From NCBI RefSeq assembly GCF_014145675.1, contig NZ_JACGZW010000022.1, positions 37,641-101,640 on the forward strand: 64,000 bases of DNA, read 5' to 3'. How positions within the stretch are numbered: the first letter of the stretch is position 1; each line of letters starts with the position of its first letter. The DNA comes from Amycolatopsis dendrobii (GTDB lineage: Bacteria; Actinomycetota; Actinomycetes; Mycobacteriales; Pseudonocardiaceae). Positions 42,333 through 50,154 of this stretch are shown here, in pieces. The notes beneath the pieces were generated by a model. That model had not been told where the DNA came from. It ran no database searches and was given only the letters and a program-made list of their open reading frames with translations. The position numbers and the translations under genes are program-made.

Positions 42333-42988
42333 GCGTCTTCTCGGGACTGTCCCGGCCGTTGAAGGCCGCGGGAGTCGCGCTGATCGGGGTCGCGGTCGTC
42401 GCCGCCGTCATCGGCGGGGTCACCGTGCTCAATACGAGCGGGGACCAGAACGCCGGGCCGAGCACGTCCGGCGAGCCCACCGCGCCCGGCGGATCGTCGT
42501 CCGCGCCGTCGTCGTCCTCGGCGCCCAGCTCCGCACCGTCGTCGCCCGCTTCGTCGTCGGCTCCTGCCTCGTCGTCCGCCGCGTCCTCGGCTCCGGCGTC
42601 GAGCCAGGCCGGGCAGCCCGGCGGCCAGCCGGGCCAGCAGCCAGGGCAGCCGGGCCAGGCGGGCCCGGACCAGCAGGCCTCGAACAAGTGGGTGACCCTG
42701 CGGGTCTACAACAACTCGCTGATCAAGCACCTCGCCGAACAGGCCGCCGCCGATTTCCGCGGGTCGGGCTGGAACGTCGCCGAGGTCGGCAACTACTCGC
42801 AGGGCAACATCCCGGCGACCACCGCCTACTTCCGGCCGGGCACCGACGAGGAAGCCGCCGCGAAACAGCTGGCCAAGGAGTTCGGCTTCCAGGCCCAGCC
42901 CCGGTTCGACGGCATCCAGAACTCGAGCCCTGGCGTCATAGTGATCATCACGAAGGACTACCAGCCCGGCGGCCACCAGGGCAGCTGA
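42329..42988 (+). CDS. LytR C-terminal domain (LytR_C) envelope protein
   Basis: A 219-residue protein. The N-terminal anchor helix (AAGVALIGVAVVAAVIGGVTVL, about 13-34) is followed by a 75-residue Ser/Pro/Ala/Gly linker, then a LytR_C domain (about 120-215: WVTLRVYNNSLIKHLAEQAA, GWNVAEVGNYSQGNIPATTA, QPRFDGIQNSSPGVIVIITK). LytR_C domains are thought to bind cell-wall polymers. The catalytic LytR-CpsA-Psr domain is absent. It is translationally coupled to DUF3263. Confidence 0.87.
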   Translation: MSVFSGLSRPLKAAGVALIGVAVVAAVIGGVTVLNTSGDQNAGPSTSGEPTAPGGSSSAPSSSSAPSSAPSSPASSSAPASSSAASSAPASSQAGQPGGQPGQQPGQPGQAGPDQQASNKWVTLRVYNNSLIKHLAEQAAADFRGSGWNVAEVGNYSQGNIPATTAYFRPGTDEEAAAKQLAKEFGFQAQPRFDGIQNSSPGVIVIITKDYQPGGHQGS

Positions 42989-43008
42989 CCTTTTCCGATA
43001 CCGATGAC

Positions 43009-43033
43009 AGCCCGCGCTACGGCGCGGGCTTTG
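43009..43033 (+). terminator. Intrinsic terminator after LytR_C gene
   Basis: AGCCCGCGC-TACG-GCGCGGGCT followed by TTG, nested in an outer ATGACA/TGTCAT-like pair. Twenty bases after the stop. Confidence 0.85.
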
Positions 43034-43112
43034 TCATGTTTGCGGTGCCCGGCTGCGGCCCTGCGCGGCCGTCGTCGACCATCTGCCGCCACGTAGCGAG
43101 CACCTCGCCTGG

Positions 43113-43191
43113 CCCCAATGCCACATTGGGTGCATGCGACGCACCCAATGTGGCGTTCGGTGCGTCTGATGCACCCAATGCCACATTGGGG
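43113..43191. repeat. 79-bp palindromic intergenic repeat, family 2 copy B
   Basis: Same length and module order as 29349-29427: CCCCAATGCCACATTGGG, a TGC-rich linker, a central CCCAATGTGGCGTTCGG, a second linker, and CCCAATGCCACATTGGGG. It lies between the convergent LytR_C and AAA+ genes. Short apparent ORFs across it are artefacts of the repeat. Confidence 0.87.
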
Positions 43192-43208
43192 CGGTTGCCG
43201 AGGCGTCC

Positions 43209-45506
43209 TCAGCGTTCCTGCTGAGCCTGCGCGTAAGCCTCCAGCGTCGCCAGCTGCGCGGCGTCCAGCGAAGGCCGCACCGCCTCGCGCGCCTTCTCCA
43301 GATGCGCCGCGGTCACCTCGCGTGCCTCCAACGACTCGCGCATCGCGGTCAGCGCCGCCTCCCGGATCAGTGCGGCGCAGTCGGCGGCCGAGTAGCCCTC
43401 AAGTGCCTCCGCGGTGGCCGCGAGGTCCACATCGGACGCCAGCGGGGTGTGCTTCGCCGTCGCGGCGAGGATCGCGGCGCGGGATTCGGCGTCCGGCGGC
43501 GGGACGTAGATCCGCCGCTCCAGCCGTCCGGGACGCAGCAGGGCCGGGTCGACCAGTTCGGGCCGGTTCGTCGCGCCCAGCACGACGACCTCGCGCATCG
43601 GCTCTACGCCGTCCAGTTCGGTGAGCAGCGCGGCGACCACGCGGTCGGCAACGCCGGAGTCGGACGACTGGCCGCGGCGCGGGGCGAGCGCGTCGATCTC
43701 GTCGAGGAAGATCAGCGATGGGGCGGCGTCGGCGGCCCTGCGGAAGAGGTCGCGGACCGCGCGTTCCGATTCGCCGACCCATTTGTCCAGCAGTTCCGCG
43801 CCCTTGATCGCGAACACGTTCAGCGCGCCGGTGCCGGCGAGCGCCCGGACCAGGAACGTCTTGCCGCCGCCAGGCGGGCCGTACAGCAGCACGCCGCGCG
43901 GCGGTTCGATGCCGAGCCGGGCGAACGAGTCCGGGTAGCGCAGCGGCCACAGCACGGTTTCGGTGAGCGCTTCCTTGACCGACGTCATGTTGCCGACGTC
44001 GTCCAGGGTCAGGCCGCCGGTCGCCAGGTTGTCCGAAGTGGACAGCGAGATCGGCCGGACGGTGGCCAGCGCGTCGAGCAGGTCCTGCTGGGAGATCTTG
44101 GGTTCGTCCACGTCCCGCTGCCGCAGCGCGGCCCGCAACGCCGCGTCCCGGCGCAGGGCGAGCAGGTCGGCGGCGACGAAACCGGGCGTGCGTTCGGCGA
44201 GTACGCCCAGGTCGGCACCGGATTCGACCGGCACGTCGCGGAGCAGGATCCGCAGCAGTTCGACGCGGGTTTTCGCCTCCGGCAGCGGCAAGCCCAGTTC
44301 GCGGTCGAGCAGGTCGGCCCCGCGCAGCCGCGGATCCACCGACTCGGCCCGCGCGGTCGTGGCCACCACAGCCAGTCCGTTCCGGCGCAGCGCGGCGCGC
44401 AGTTCCTCCAGCACCACCGTGGCCACTGGCGGCGGCTGGGTGGCCGGGAGCAGCGCGTCGATGTCGTTGATCAGCAGCACGCCGGGACCGTCGCCGTCCG
44501 CGGCCCGGTCGATGGCCTCGCGCAGCGATCGGTGGGCCGCATTCGGTTCCAGCACCGAGATATTCGGCGCGGTCACCGACACCACGCGCACCTTCTCCGC
44601 CGCGGCGACCGACCGCACCAGCGTCGCCTTGCCGACGCCCTCCGGGCCCGACAGCAGCACGCCCAGATGCGCCGAAGTGCGCAGCTTCGCCAGCAGTTCC
44701 GGCCGGTGGAACGCCAGATCGAACCACTCGGCCAGTTTGCGTGCCGCGCCCTCGGCCCCGACCAGATCGGCGACCGGCACCGGCTCGTCCAGCTCTTCCT
44801 CGCGGGCCTCGGTGACGACCTCTTCGACGATCTCCGCTTCGAGGTAATCCTCGGCGGCGGTGACCGCAGTGGTGCGGACGAGCGCGGTCGCGGAGCGCGC
44901 CGGCGGTTCGCTGGTCGGCGTGCCAGTGCGGGCCCCGTCCCGCCAGCTGACCACAGTGGACGGTCCAACCACGACGACACCAGCCGGTTCCGTCGCCGTG
45001 ACGGTCAGCAGTTCGTTCGTCCAAGTCGCCCCGATCACGCGGGACAACTGCCCGCGCACGGCGGCGACGTCCGAGCCCGGCGCGGGCGCGAGGTCTTGCG
45101 GCAACAGGGAAACCGCGTCGCCGCGGGTCAGAACCTTGCCGGTGAGCGCGAGCCGCAACGTCTGCGGCGACACCGAAACCGACGCCAGCCGGGACCCGGA
45201 CACGGTGACCGTCCGGGCAGCGGTCACCTCCGCCGGCGAGACCACGACCTCGCCGCCCTCCGCGACGCCGAGGTTCGACATGGTGACGTCGTCGGTCAAC
45301 ACGACCCCCGGCGTCGCCTCCTCCTCGGCAGGCGCGGCCAACGCGGCACTGCGCCGCGCGCCGGTGAGGTGCACGGCGTCCCAGGCCCGCAGGCCGAGCG
45401 CGTCGAGCACTTCCGGGTGCAGCCGGACAACCCCCCGCCGCGCGTCGAGCGCGGACGGCGTGTGCCGGACGGTCAGGGTGATCTGCGGATCGCTCACGCT
45501 GCTCAC
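43209..45506 (-). CDS. CDC48/p97-like AAA+ ATPase with two AAA domains
   Basis: A 765-residue protein. Residues 1-170 form a CDC48-type N-domain (ITLTVRHTPSALDARRGVVR, LHPEVLDALGLRAWDAVHLT). D1 (about 240-460) has Walker A GPEGVGKAT and a Walker B reading VLLINDIDALLP, where the canonical DE is replaced by ND. D2 (about 490-740) has Walker A GPPGGGKT, Walker B LIFLDEIDALAPRRG, and TNRPELVDPALLRPGR. D2 therefore looks like the active motor, D1 weakened. Actinobacterial relatives are of uncertain function, probably protein unfolding. It is monocistronic. Confidence 0.88.
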   Translation of the reverse strand: MSSVSDPQITLTVRHTPSALDARRGVVRLHPEVLDALGLRAWDAVHLTGARRSAALAAPAEEEATPGVVLTDDVTMSNLGVAEGGEVVVSPAEVTAARTVTVSGSRLASVSVSPQTLRLALTGKVLTRGDAVSLLPQDLAPAPGSDVAAVRGQLSRVIGATWTNELLTVTATEPAGVVVVGPSTVVSWRDGARTGTPTSEPPARSATALVRTTAVTAAEDYLEAEIVEEVVTEAREEELDEPVPVADLVGAEGAARKLAEWFDLAFHRPELLAKLRTSAHLGVLLSGPEGVGKATLVRSVAAAEKVRVVSVTAPNISVLEPNAAHRSLREAIDRAADGDGPGVLLINDIDALLPATQPPPVATVVLEELRAALRRNGLAVVATTARAESVDPRLRGADLLDRELGLPLPEAKTRVELLRILLRDVPVESGADLGVLAERTPGFVAADLLALRRDAALRAALRQRDVDEPKISQQDLLDALATVRPISLSTSDNLATGGLTLDDVGNMTSVKEALTETVLWPLRYPDSFARLGIEPPRGVLLYGPPGGGKTFLVRALAGTGALNVFAIKGAELLDKWVGESERAVRDLFRRAADAAPSLIFLDEIDALAPRRGQSSDSGVADRVVAALLTELDGVEPMREVVVLGATNRPELVDPALLRPGRLERRIYVPPPDAESRAAILAATAKHTPLASDVDLAATAEALEGYSAADCAALIREAALTAMRESLEAREVTAAHLEKAREAVRPSLDAAQLATLEAYAQAQQER

Positions 45507-45551
45507 CCTAATGAACCGATGGGCGGTTATGCGCGAACGAGAGGACCGCGC

Positions 45552-46427
45552 CTACTGCGTCGCGGACCAGCCGCGGATCGCGGCGACGAACTCCTCGGGC
45601 GCGTCGGACTCCACGTAAAGCCCGACGCCGTCGAGAGCCACCGTCTTGTGGTCGGGGAAGGACGCTTCCAGTCGTTCGCGTTCCCGGGGCCGGAAGCCGA
45701 TTTGCGCGTTGCCCCACACGATCAGAGTCGGCAGCTTGGCGAGGTCGGGAAGGCCCGCCTCCACCTCGGCGAAAAACGCCCGGCTGGCGAGGATTCGACT
45801 GGGGAGCACGCCGGAGGCCTGGCGTCGCTCGGGCGTGTCCATCGCGCGGAGGTAGTGGGCTGTCTCCGCCGCGGTCAGTTTCCGCTTTCGGTGGCCCATC
45901 GGGAGGAACGCCTTGGCGACAAGGTTGAACTGCCGGGCCAGGAAGCGGATCGGAGGTCCGCCTGCGATGCGGCCGAACGCCTCGAAGTACGGGTCGCCGT
46001 TGACCGGCCAGGCCCAGGCGTTGACGAGAACCAGTCGCTCGAAGACACCGGGACGACGCTGTGCGGCGGCGAGGCCGATCGGCCCGCCCCAGTCTTGCCC
46101 GACCAGGGTGAGGGCGCTGAGCCCGAGCGCGTCCACGAACCCGGTGACCACGTCGGCGTGCTCCTCGGGCAGATAGCGGTAACCGGGCCGCGCCGCCGAC
46201 AGCCCGAAGCCCGGGTAGTCGAGAGCGACGCACCGGAAGTCGTCGCGCAGGGCGCGGATCACGTCGCGCCAGAGGAACGACCAGGTCGGATTGCCGTGCA
46301 GGAGCAGGAGGGTCGGACCGGATCCCTCGTCGACGTAATGCACGGTGTGCCCGTCGATGTCGGCGAAGCGGCTCTTGAACGGGAACAGCTCGTCGTCCAC
46401 CCAGGCGGGACGTGCGCGCTCAGCCAT
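45552..46427 (-). CDS. Haloalkane dehalogenase-like alpha/beta hydrolase, catalytic His replaced
   Basis: A 291-residue protein with clear dehalogenase-fold marks: HGNPTWSFLWRD (residues 44-55, halide-binding Asn and oxyanion loop), LDYPGFGLS, the nucleophile elbow VGQDWGG with Asp112, and NAWAWPV. In haloalkane dehalogenases the C-terminal motif carries the essential base His (G-L/I-H-x4-D); here it reads GLYVESDAPEEF with Tyr271, codon TAC. So hydrolytic turnover by the standard mechanism is doubtful. ATG 46427 follows GAGGGGG. It is divergent from an HxlR gene. Confidence 0.8.
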   Translation of the reverse strand: MAERARPAWVDDELFPFKSRFADIDGHTVHYVDEGSGPTLLLLHGNPTWSFLWRDVIRALRDDFRCVALDYPGFGLSAARPGYRYLPEEHADVVTGFVDALGLSALTLVGQDWGGPIGLAAAQRRPGVFERLVLVNAWAWPVNGDPYFEAFGRIAGGPPIRFLARQFNLVAKAFLPMGHRKRKLTAAETAHYLRAMDTPERRQASGVLPSRILASRAFFAEVEAGLPDLAKLPTLIVWGNAQIGFRPRERERLEASFPDHKTVALDGVGLYVESDAPEEFVAAIRGWSATQ

Positions 46428-46447
46428 CTCGGCCCCCTCGACGCTAT

Positions 46448-46482
46448 GCTTGAGAAAGACAAGCGTACTTGAGATTGTCAAG
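46448..46482. promoter_or_regulatory. Two CTTG-N7-CAAG operators between hydrolase and HxlR gene
   Basis: GCTTG-N7-CAAGC (46448-46464) and CTTG-N7-CAAG (46468-46482), centres about 19 bp apart. They lie between the divergent starts. The same half-site layout precedes the HxlR gene at 1350. Likely binding sites of the HxlR-type regulator. Confidence 0.65.
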
Positions 46483-46490
46483 CAGAGGAC

Positions 46491-47120
46491 ATGATGCGCG
46501 GTTACGGCCAGTACTGCGGGCTCGCCCGGTCCCTCGAAATCGTCGGCGACCGGTGGAATCTGCTCATCGTCCGCCAGCTCTTGATCGGCCCGGCGCGCTA
46601 CCGGGACCTGATCGGCGGACTCCCGGGCATCGCGACCAACCTGCTCGCTGACCGGCTCCGCGATCTTGAGGCCGCGGGCGTGCTCGAGCGGCAGCTGGCA
46701 GGCAAGGGCAGCGCGGTCGAGTACGCACTCACGCCGTGGGGTGCCCAGCTGCGCGAGCCGATCGAGAGCCTGATCCGCTGGTCCGCGCCGTTGATGACCC
46801 GCGGCCCGCAGGGCGATTCCTTCCGTCCCGAATGGCTCGCGCTCGCCCTTCCCGCACTGCTCGACGCCCGGGTCAAGATCCAGGCCGCGGCGACGGTCGG
46901 CCTGGAGGTAGGCGGTGCGCCTTTCCAGCTCCGCGCCACGCGGTCGGGCTTCGAGGTCGGCCCGCAGGACGGCCTTGATTTCGACGCCACCGTCCGCGCT
47001 GATCCGGCCTGCGTCCTCGGTCTTGCCGCGGGCGCTCTCGCGCTCGACGACGCGCGTGCGCTCGGGATGATCGAGATCGACGGTGCCGAATCTGTGGTTC
47101 GTGCCGTGTTTGGCGCCTGA
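46491..47120 (+). CDS. HxlR-type regulator with SCP2-like C-terminal domain
   Basis: A 209-residue protein. The N-terminal HxlR domain (YCGLARSLEIVGDRWNLLIV, RYRDLIGGLPGIATNLLADR) is followed after about residue 95 by a second domain with ALLDARVKIQAAATVGLEVG and VRADPACVLGLAAGALALDD, resembling an SCP2/sterol-carrier ligand domain seen in some actinobacterial HxlR proteins. It may sense a hydrophobic ligand. ATG 46491 or 46494. It likely controls the divergent dehalogenase-like gene. Confidence 0.85.
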   Translation: MMRGYGQYCGLARSLEIVGDRWNLLIVRQLLIGPARYRDLIGGLPGIATNLLADRLRDLEAAGVLERQLAGKGSAVEYALTPWGAQLREPIESLIRWSAPLMTRGPQGDSFRPEWLALALPALLDARVKIQAAATVGLEVGGAPFQLRATRSGFEVGPQDGLDFDATVRADPACVLGLAAGALALDDARALGMIEIDGAESVVRAVFGA

Positions 47121-47130
47121 CGAGGCCGGA

Positions 47131-48099
47131 CTATCGGCGCCGGATGCCGATCCGACGCCAGCTGCGCCGCCGCTGGGTGGGGCCGGACGTGGCCGAGCTG
47201 TGGTCCCGTTCGCGCAGATTCCGGCTCCGCACGAGGTCCGAGTTCGTCCGCCGCACCGCGCGCATCGCCGCACCGGCGACGCGGCCCGAGGCCGGACGCA
47301 ACCGCAACCGTCGGTGGCTGCGGGCCCGGCGGATCGCACGGCGTTCGCGCGGCGGAACTTCCCAGGCTTCTGGGTGCGCGGCGAGCCAGCGGTGCCGGTA
47401 GACCGAGTACGGGATGTGCAGCAGGTACAGCACCAGCGCGACCGCCAGCGCCGCCAGCGGGAACACGATGATCGCGGCGGCCAGCAGGCCGACTCCCACC
47501 AGCAGCGGCGCGATCGCCTTCGCCGGGGCTTTGACGGTCTTCAGCGACAGCGTCGGGATGCGGCTGATCAGCAGCGCGGCGACCGCGATGGTCCAGACGA
47601 GCACCACGTACTGCTCGGACCACCAGCCCTCGCCCCACTGCAGCGTGGCGATCAGCGGCAGCATCGCGACCAGGCCGCCGGCGGGCGCGGGCACGCCGAC
47701 GAAGAATTCGGCGGCGTACGGCGGCTGGTCGGTGTCGTCGAGCAGCGTGTTGAAGCGGGCGAGCCGCAGGATCATGCAGACCGCGAAGATCAGCGACGCG
47801 ACCCAGCCGATGCGGTCGCCGTGCGCCTGCCAGACGTAGAGCACCAGCGCGGGCGCGACGCCGAACGAGATGCCGTCGGACAGCGAGTCGAGTTCGGCGC
47901 CCATCTTGGACGTCGCGTCGAGCAGGCGGGCGATGCGGCCGTCGAGGCTGTCGAGGACGGCGGCGATGCCGATCGAGCCGATCGCCATCGCGTAGTTGCC
48001 GGTGAGGGCGAACTGCACCGAGGAAAGTCCGGCGCAGAGCGCGAGCACGGTGATCGCGTTCGGCAGCAGCCGGACGCCCGGGGTGGTCACGCGGACCAT
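47131..48099 (-). CDS. pssA: CDP-diacylglycerol-serine O-phosphatidyltransferase
   Basis: A 322-residue membrane enzyme making phosphatidylserine from CDP-diacylglycerol and serine. The CDP-alcohol phosphotransferase signature DG-x2-AR-x8-G-x3-D-x3-D is present as DGRIARLLDATSKMGAELDSLSD (split here: DGRIAR, GAELDSLSD). About eight hydrophobic helices span residues 10-235; the last 85 residues are very basic (RERRAIRRARSHRRLRLRPA) and cytoplasmic. ATG 48099 lies 2 bases after the psd stop, so both genes form one unit. Confidence 0.92.
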   Translation of the reverse strand: MVRVTTPGVRLLPNAITVLALCAGLSSVQFALTGNYAMAIGSIGIAAVLDSLDGRIARLLDATSKMGAELDSLSDGISFGVAPALVLYVWQAHGDRIGWVASLIFAVCMILRLARFNTLLDDTDQPPYAAEFFVGVPAPAGGLVAMLPLIATLQWGEGWWSEQYVVLVWTIAVAALLISRIPTLSLKTVKAPAKAIAPLLVGVGLLAAAIIVFPLAALAVALVLYLLHIPYSVYRHRWLAAHPEAWEVPPRERRAIRRARSHRRLRLRPASGRVAGAAMRAVRRTNSDLVRSRNLRERDHSSATSGPTQRRRSWRRIGIRRR

Positions 48100-48101
48100 G
48101 G

Positions 48102-48815
48102 TCAGCTTTCTCCCTGCGCAGGAAGTTCGGCGAGCACGGTTTCGCCGCCGACGGTCCGCTGGCCCTTGGCCACCACGACCCGGCTGCCCGGCGGCAGGTA
48201 AGTGTCGACGCGCGAGCCGAAGCGGATGATGCCGTAGGTCTCGCCAGCGGACACCTTGTCGCCCTCGCGGACGTCGCACCGGATGCGGCGCGCGACCAGC
48301 CCGGCGATCTGCACGACGACGAGCTCGTGGCCGTCGACGGTGTGCAGCACCAGCGAATTGCGCTCGTTGACCTCGCTCGCCTTGTCGAGGTCCGCGGAAA
48401 GGAACTTGCCCGGCTTGTACGCCACCTTCGAGATCACGCCCGCCGCCGGCGTGCGCTGGACGTGCACGTCGTAGACCGACAGGAACACGCTCACCCGCAT
48501 CCGCGGTTCGGCGGGAAGGCCGAGCTCGGCGGGCGGGACCGCTTCCTCGATGAGCGAGACGGTGCCGTCGGCGGCCGAGATCGCGACGTTGTCCCGCACC
48601 GGGGGCACGCGCTTCGGCTCGCGGAAGAACGCCGTCATGCCCGCGGTGGCCAGCGCGCCGACCACGCCGAGGCGCTTGGAGAACCGGCGCAGCACGAATG
48701 TCGCGGCGAGGCCGCCGAGAAGGAACGGCCGTCCTGCCGGGTGCATCGGCGGGAACGTCTCGCGGGCCAGCTGGACAGCGTGCGCGAGGGGGTTACCGGT
48801 GGGCTGGCCGCTCAT
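48102..48815 (-). CDS. psd: Phosphatidylserine decarboxylase
   Basis: A 237-residue proenzyme of the short Psd type. The self-cleavage Gly-Ser that gives the pyruvoyl group is in IIRFGSRVDTYLP near residue 200. Upstream are a membrane stretch (about 30-62) and FLSVYDVHVQRTPAAG, a conserved family segment, plus YKPGKFLSADLDKASEVNER. It converts phosphatidylserine to phosphatidylethanolamine, using the product of the downstream pssA. ATG 48815 gives the typical length. Confidence 0.92.
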   Translation of the reverse strand: MSGQPTGNPLAHAVQLARETFPPMHPAGRPFLLGGLAATFVLRRFSKRLGVVGALATAGMTAFFREPKRVPPVRDNVAISAADGTVSLIEEAVPPAELGLPAEPRMRVSVFLSVYDVHVQRTPAAGVISKVAYKPGKFLSADLDKASEVNERNSLVLHTVDGHELVVVQIAGLVARRIRCDVREGDKVSAGETYGIIRFGSRVDTYLPPGSRVVVAKGQRTVGGETVLAELPAQGES

Positions 48816-49040
48816 GGGTCGAGTTCCCCGCTGTTCGTCTCGGTCGGTGTAAGGGTCCGATTTGGGCTTCCCCACGCTACCGCCCGCCTGCGGCGGACCC
48901 GGCGGCCCCTGGTCGTAAGGGTTGCCCCGCCGCGGGTGGGCGCGACCACAAACCGGTAACGACGCGTCGAACAATCCGATAACACCGGGTAGTTGACGCC
49001 GCTCGGGACCGGTGCCCGGGCCGACCTGGCGAGGGAGACG

Positions 49041-49217
49041 ATGGCGGTACCCGATCTGCTCGCGCGGCTCTTGCGCGACTGGCGCCGGGATGTCCTTTCG
49101 GTGCCCGTTCCCCAGCTCGTCGACTCTGTTCACGCCGCTCGGCTCGTGCGGAACGCGGCCCGGGTGCATGCGTCCCCCGACGAAGCACGCACCCGGGCGC
49201 GGAACGGATCAGTTTAG
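49041..49217 (+). CDS. Small hypothetical protein
   Basis: A 58-residue frame with GAGGGAG 4 bases before its ATG and GC-rich third positions. It is rich in Arg, Val and Leu (LLARLLRDWRRDVLSVPVPQ) with no membrane helix. Family not recognised. It is divergent from psd across a 225-base gap without other genes and convergent with the GlsB-like gene. It could be a spurious frame. Confidence 0.45.
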   Translation: MAVPDLLARLLRDWRRDVLSVPVPQLVDSVHAARLVRNAARVHASPDEARTRARNGSV

Positions 49218-49256
49218 CCCGCGGCCCAGGTGTTCTGACAGATCGTCGGGAAACCG

Positions 49257-49547
49257 TTACCAACGGTCACGATCGCGCCGGCTCGAGGTCGCGGCGCTGA
49301 CCAGCCGCAACACGAGCAGCAGCACGATCGCGCCGAGGACGGCGACGCCGAAGCTCGGGAAATCGAATTCGAACTGTTGCTGCTCACCGGTCGCGAGCCG
49401 GTAGATGAAGCCGCCGAGGGCTGCCCCGACCACGCCGACGAGCACGCTCACGAGACAGCCCTGCCGCTGCCGTTCCCGGCCGCCGACCACGAGGTTCGCG
49501 ATCCAGCCGACCAGCGCGCCGAAGACGATCCACAGGATGATGCCCAT
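49257..49547 (-). CDS. GlsB/YeaQ/YmgE (transglycosylase-associated) membrane protein
   Basis: A 96-residue, three-helix membrane protein. Family pattern: MGIILWIVFGALVGWIANLV, G-R-x(4)-G-C-L-V-S-V-L-V-G-V-V-G-A-x-L-G-G, and a final helix FGVAVLGAIVLLLVLRLV. Between helix 2 and 3 there is a Gln-rich loop (TGEQQQFEFDFP). Members are stress-related, with no known enzymatic role. It is divergent from the ArsR gene. Confidence 0.9.
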   Translation of the reverse strand: MGIILWIVFGALVGWIANLVVGGRERQRQGCLVSVLVGVVGAALGGFIYRLATGEQQQFEFDFPSFGVAVLGAIVLLLVLRLVSAATSSRRDRDRW

Positions 49548-49572
49548 GTCCGCGAGGATACCTGCGGGCTAT

Positions 49573-49606
49573 TGCACAAGAGTTCTTGTACAACTACTCT
49601 TGTGCA
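49573..49606 (+). promoter_or_regulatory. Promoter-wide inverted repeat before ArsR-type gene
   Basis: TGCACAAGAGT and its exact reverse complement ACTCTTGTGCA flank a 12-base centre that itself holds TTGTACAA. A -35-like TTGCAC (49572-49577) and a -10-like TACTCT (49595-49600) with 17-bp spacing lie within it. Transcription would then start at or near the ATG at 49609, giving a leaderless message repressed by its own product. Confidence 0.7.
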
Positions 49607-49608
49607 TC

Positions 49609-50154
49609 ATGGAGGTCCGTGATTCCCAGGTGCTGGCCGCGATGTCGCATCCGCTGCGCCGCCGCCTGCTGGACATGCTGAAACTCGACGGTCCGGCCAC
49701 CGCGTCGGTGCTCGCGGAGAAAACCGGCCAGGCGGTGGGCAATGTGAGCCACCACCTGAAGGTGCTCTCCGGGGCCGGGTTGGTGGTCGAGGCGCCGGAG
49801 TTGGCGCGAGACCGGCGGGAGCGGTGGTGGCGGCGTCCTTCCGGCACGTTGTCGTGGGCCACTTCGGACTTCGCGGGGGATCCGGTGGCGGAGGTCGCGG
49901 AGACGGTGAGCCTCGATCGGCAGATGACGTTGTCGCGGGGCTGGCTCTCGGAAATGGAAACAGCCCCGGAGCAGTGGTGCGACGCGTGGTTCTCTTCCGA
50001 TGCGTGGATGCGGTTGACGCCCGCGGAATTGGCGGAGCTGAACGATCGGGTTTCCGCGCTGTTCGAGGAATTCGGCGCCAAGGCGGCGGCGGATCCGTCG
50101 ACGGAACGGGAGCCGGTTTTCGTGTTCGGGCGCGGTTTCAGAGCGCAGCCGTGA
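49609..50154 (+). CDS. ArsR-type winged-helix regulator
   Basis: A 181-residue protein. The helix-turn-helix domain is residues 5-80: VLAAMSHPLRRRLLDMLKLD, GPATASVLAEKTGQAVGNVS, HHLKVLSGAGLVVEAPE. The rest is a helical extension found in exporter-linked members (EFGAKAAADP near the end). No metal-binding Cys motif is visible, so a drug or metabolite signal is likelier than a metal. There is no Shine-Dalgarno; the ATG follows the operator by 2 bases. The stop overlaps the exporter start (GTGA). Confidence 0.88.
   Translation: MEVRDSQVLAAMSHPLRRRLLDMLKLDGPATASVLAEKTGQAVGNVSHHLKVLSGAGLVVEAPELARDRRERWWRRPSGTLSWATSDFAGDPVAEVAETVSLDRQMTLSRGWLSEMETAPEQWCDAWFSSDAWMRLTPAELAELNDRVSALFEEFGAKAAADPSTEREPVFVFGRGFRAQP

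Noticed and set aside
43118..43624. Apparent small proteins beginning MPHWVH in the 79-bp repeats
   Set aside because: The peptides arise from the palindromic repeat itself in both copies and run antisense into real genes.
43302..46472. Very long plus-strand open frame (over 1000 codons) across the AAA+ and hydrolase genes
   Set aside because: It is antisense to two well-supported genes, has Arg/Gly/Gln-rich composition without domains, and results from GC-rich codon structure.
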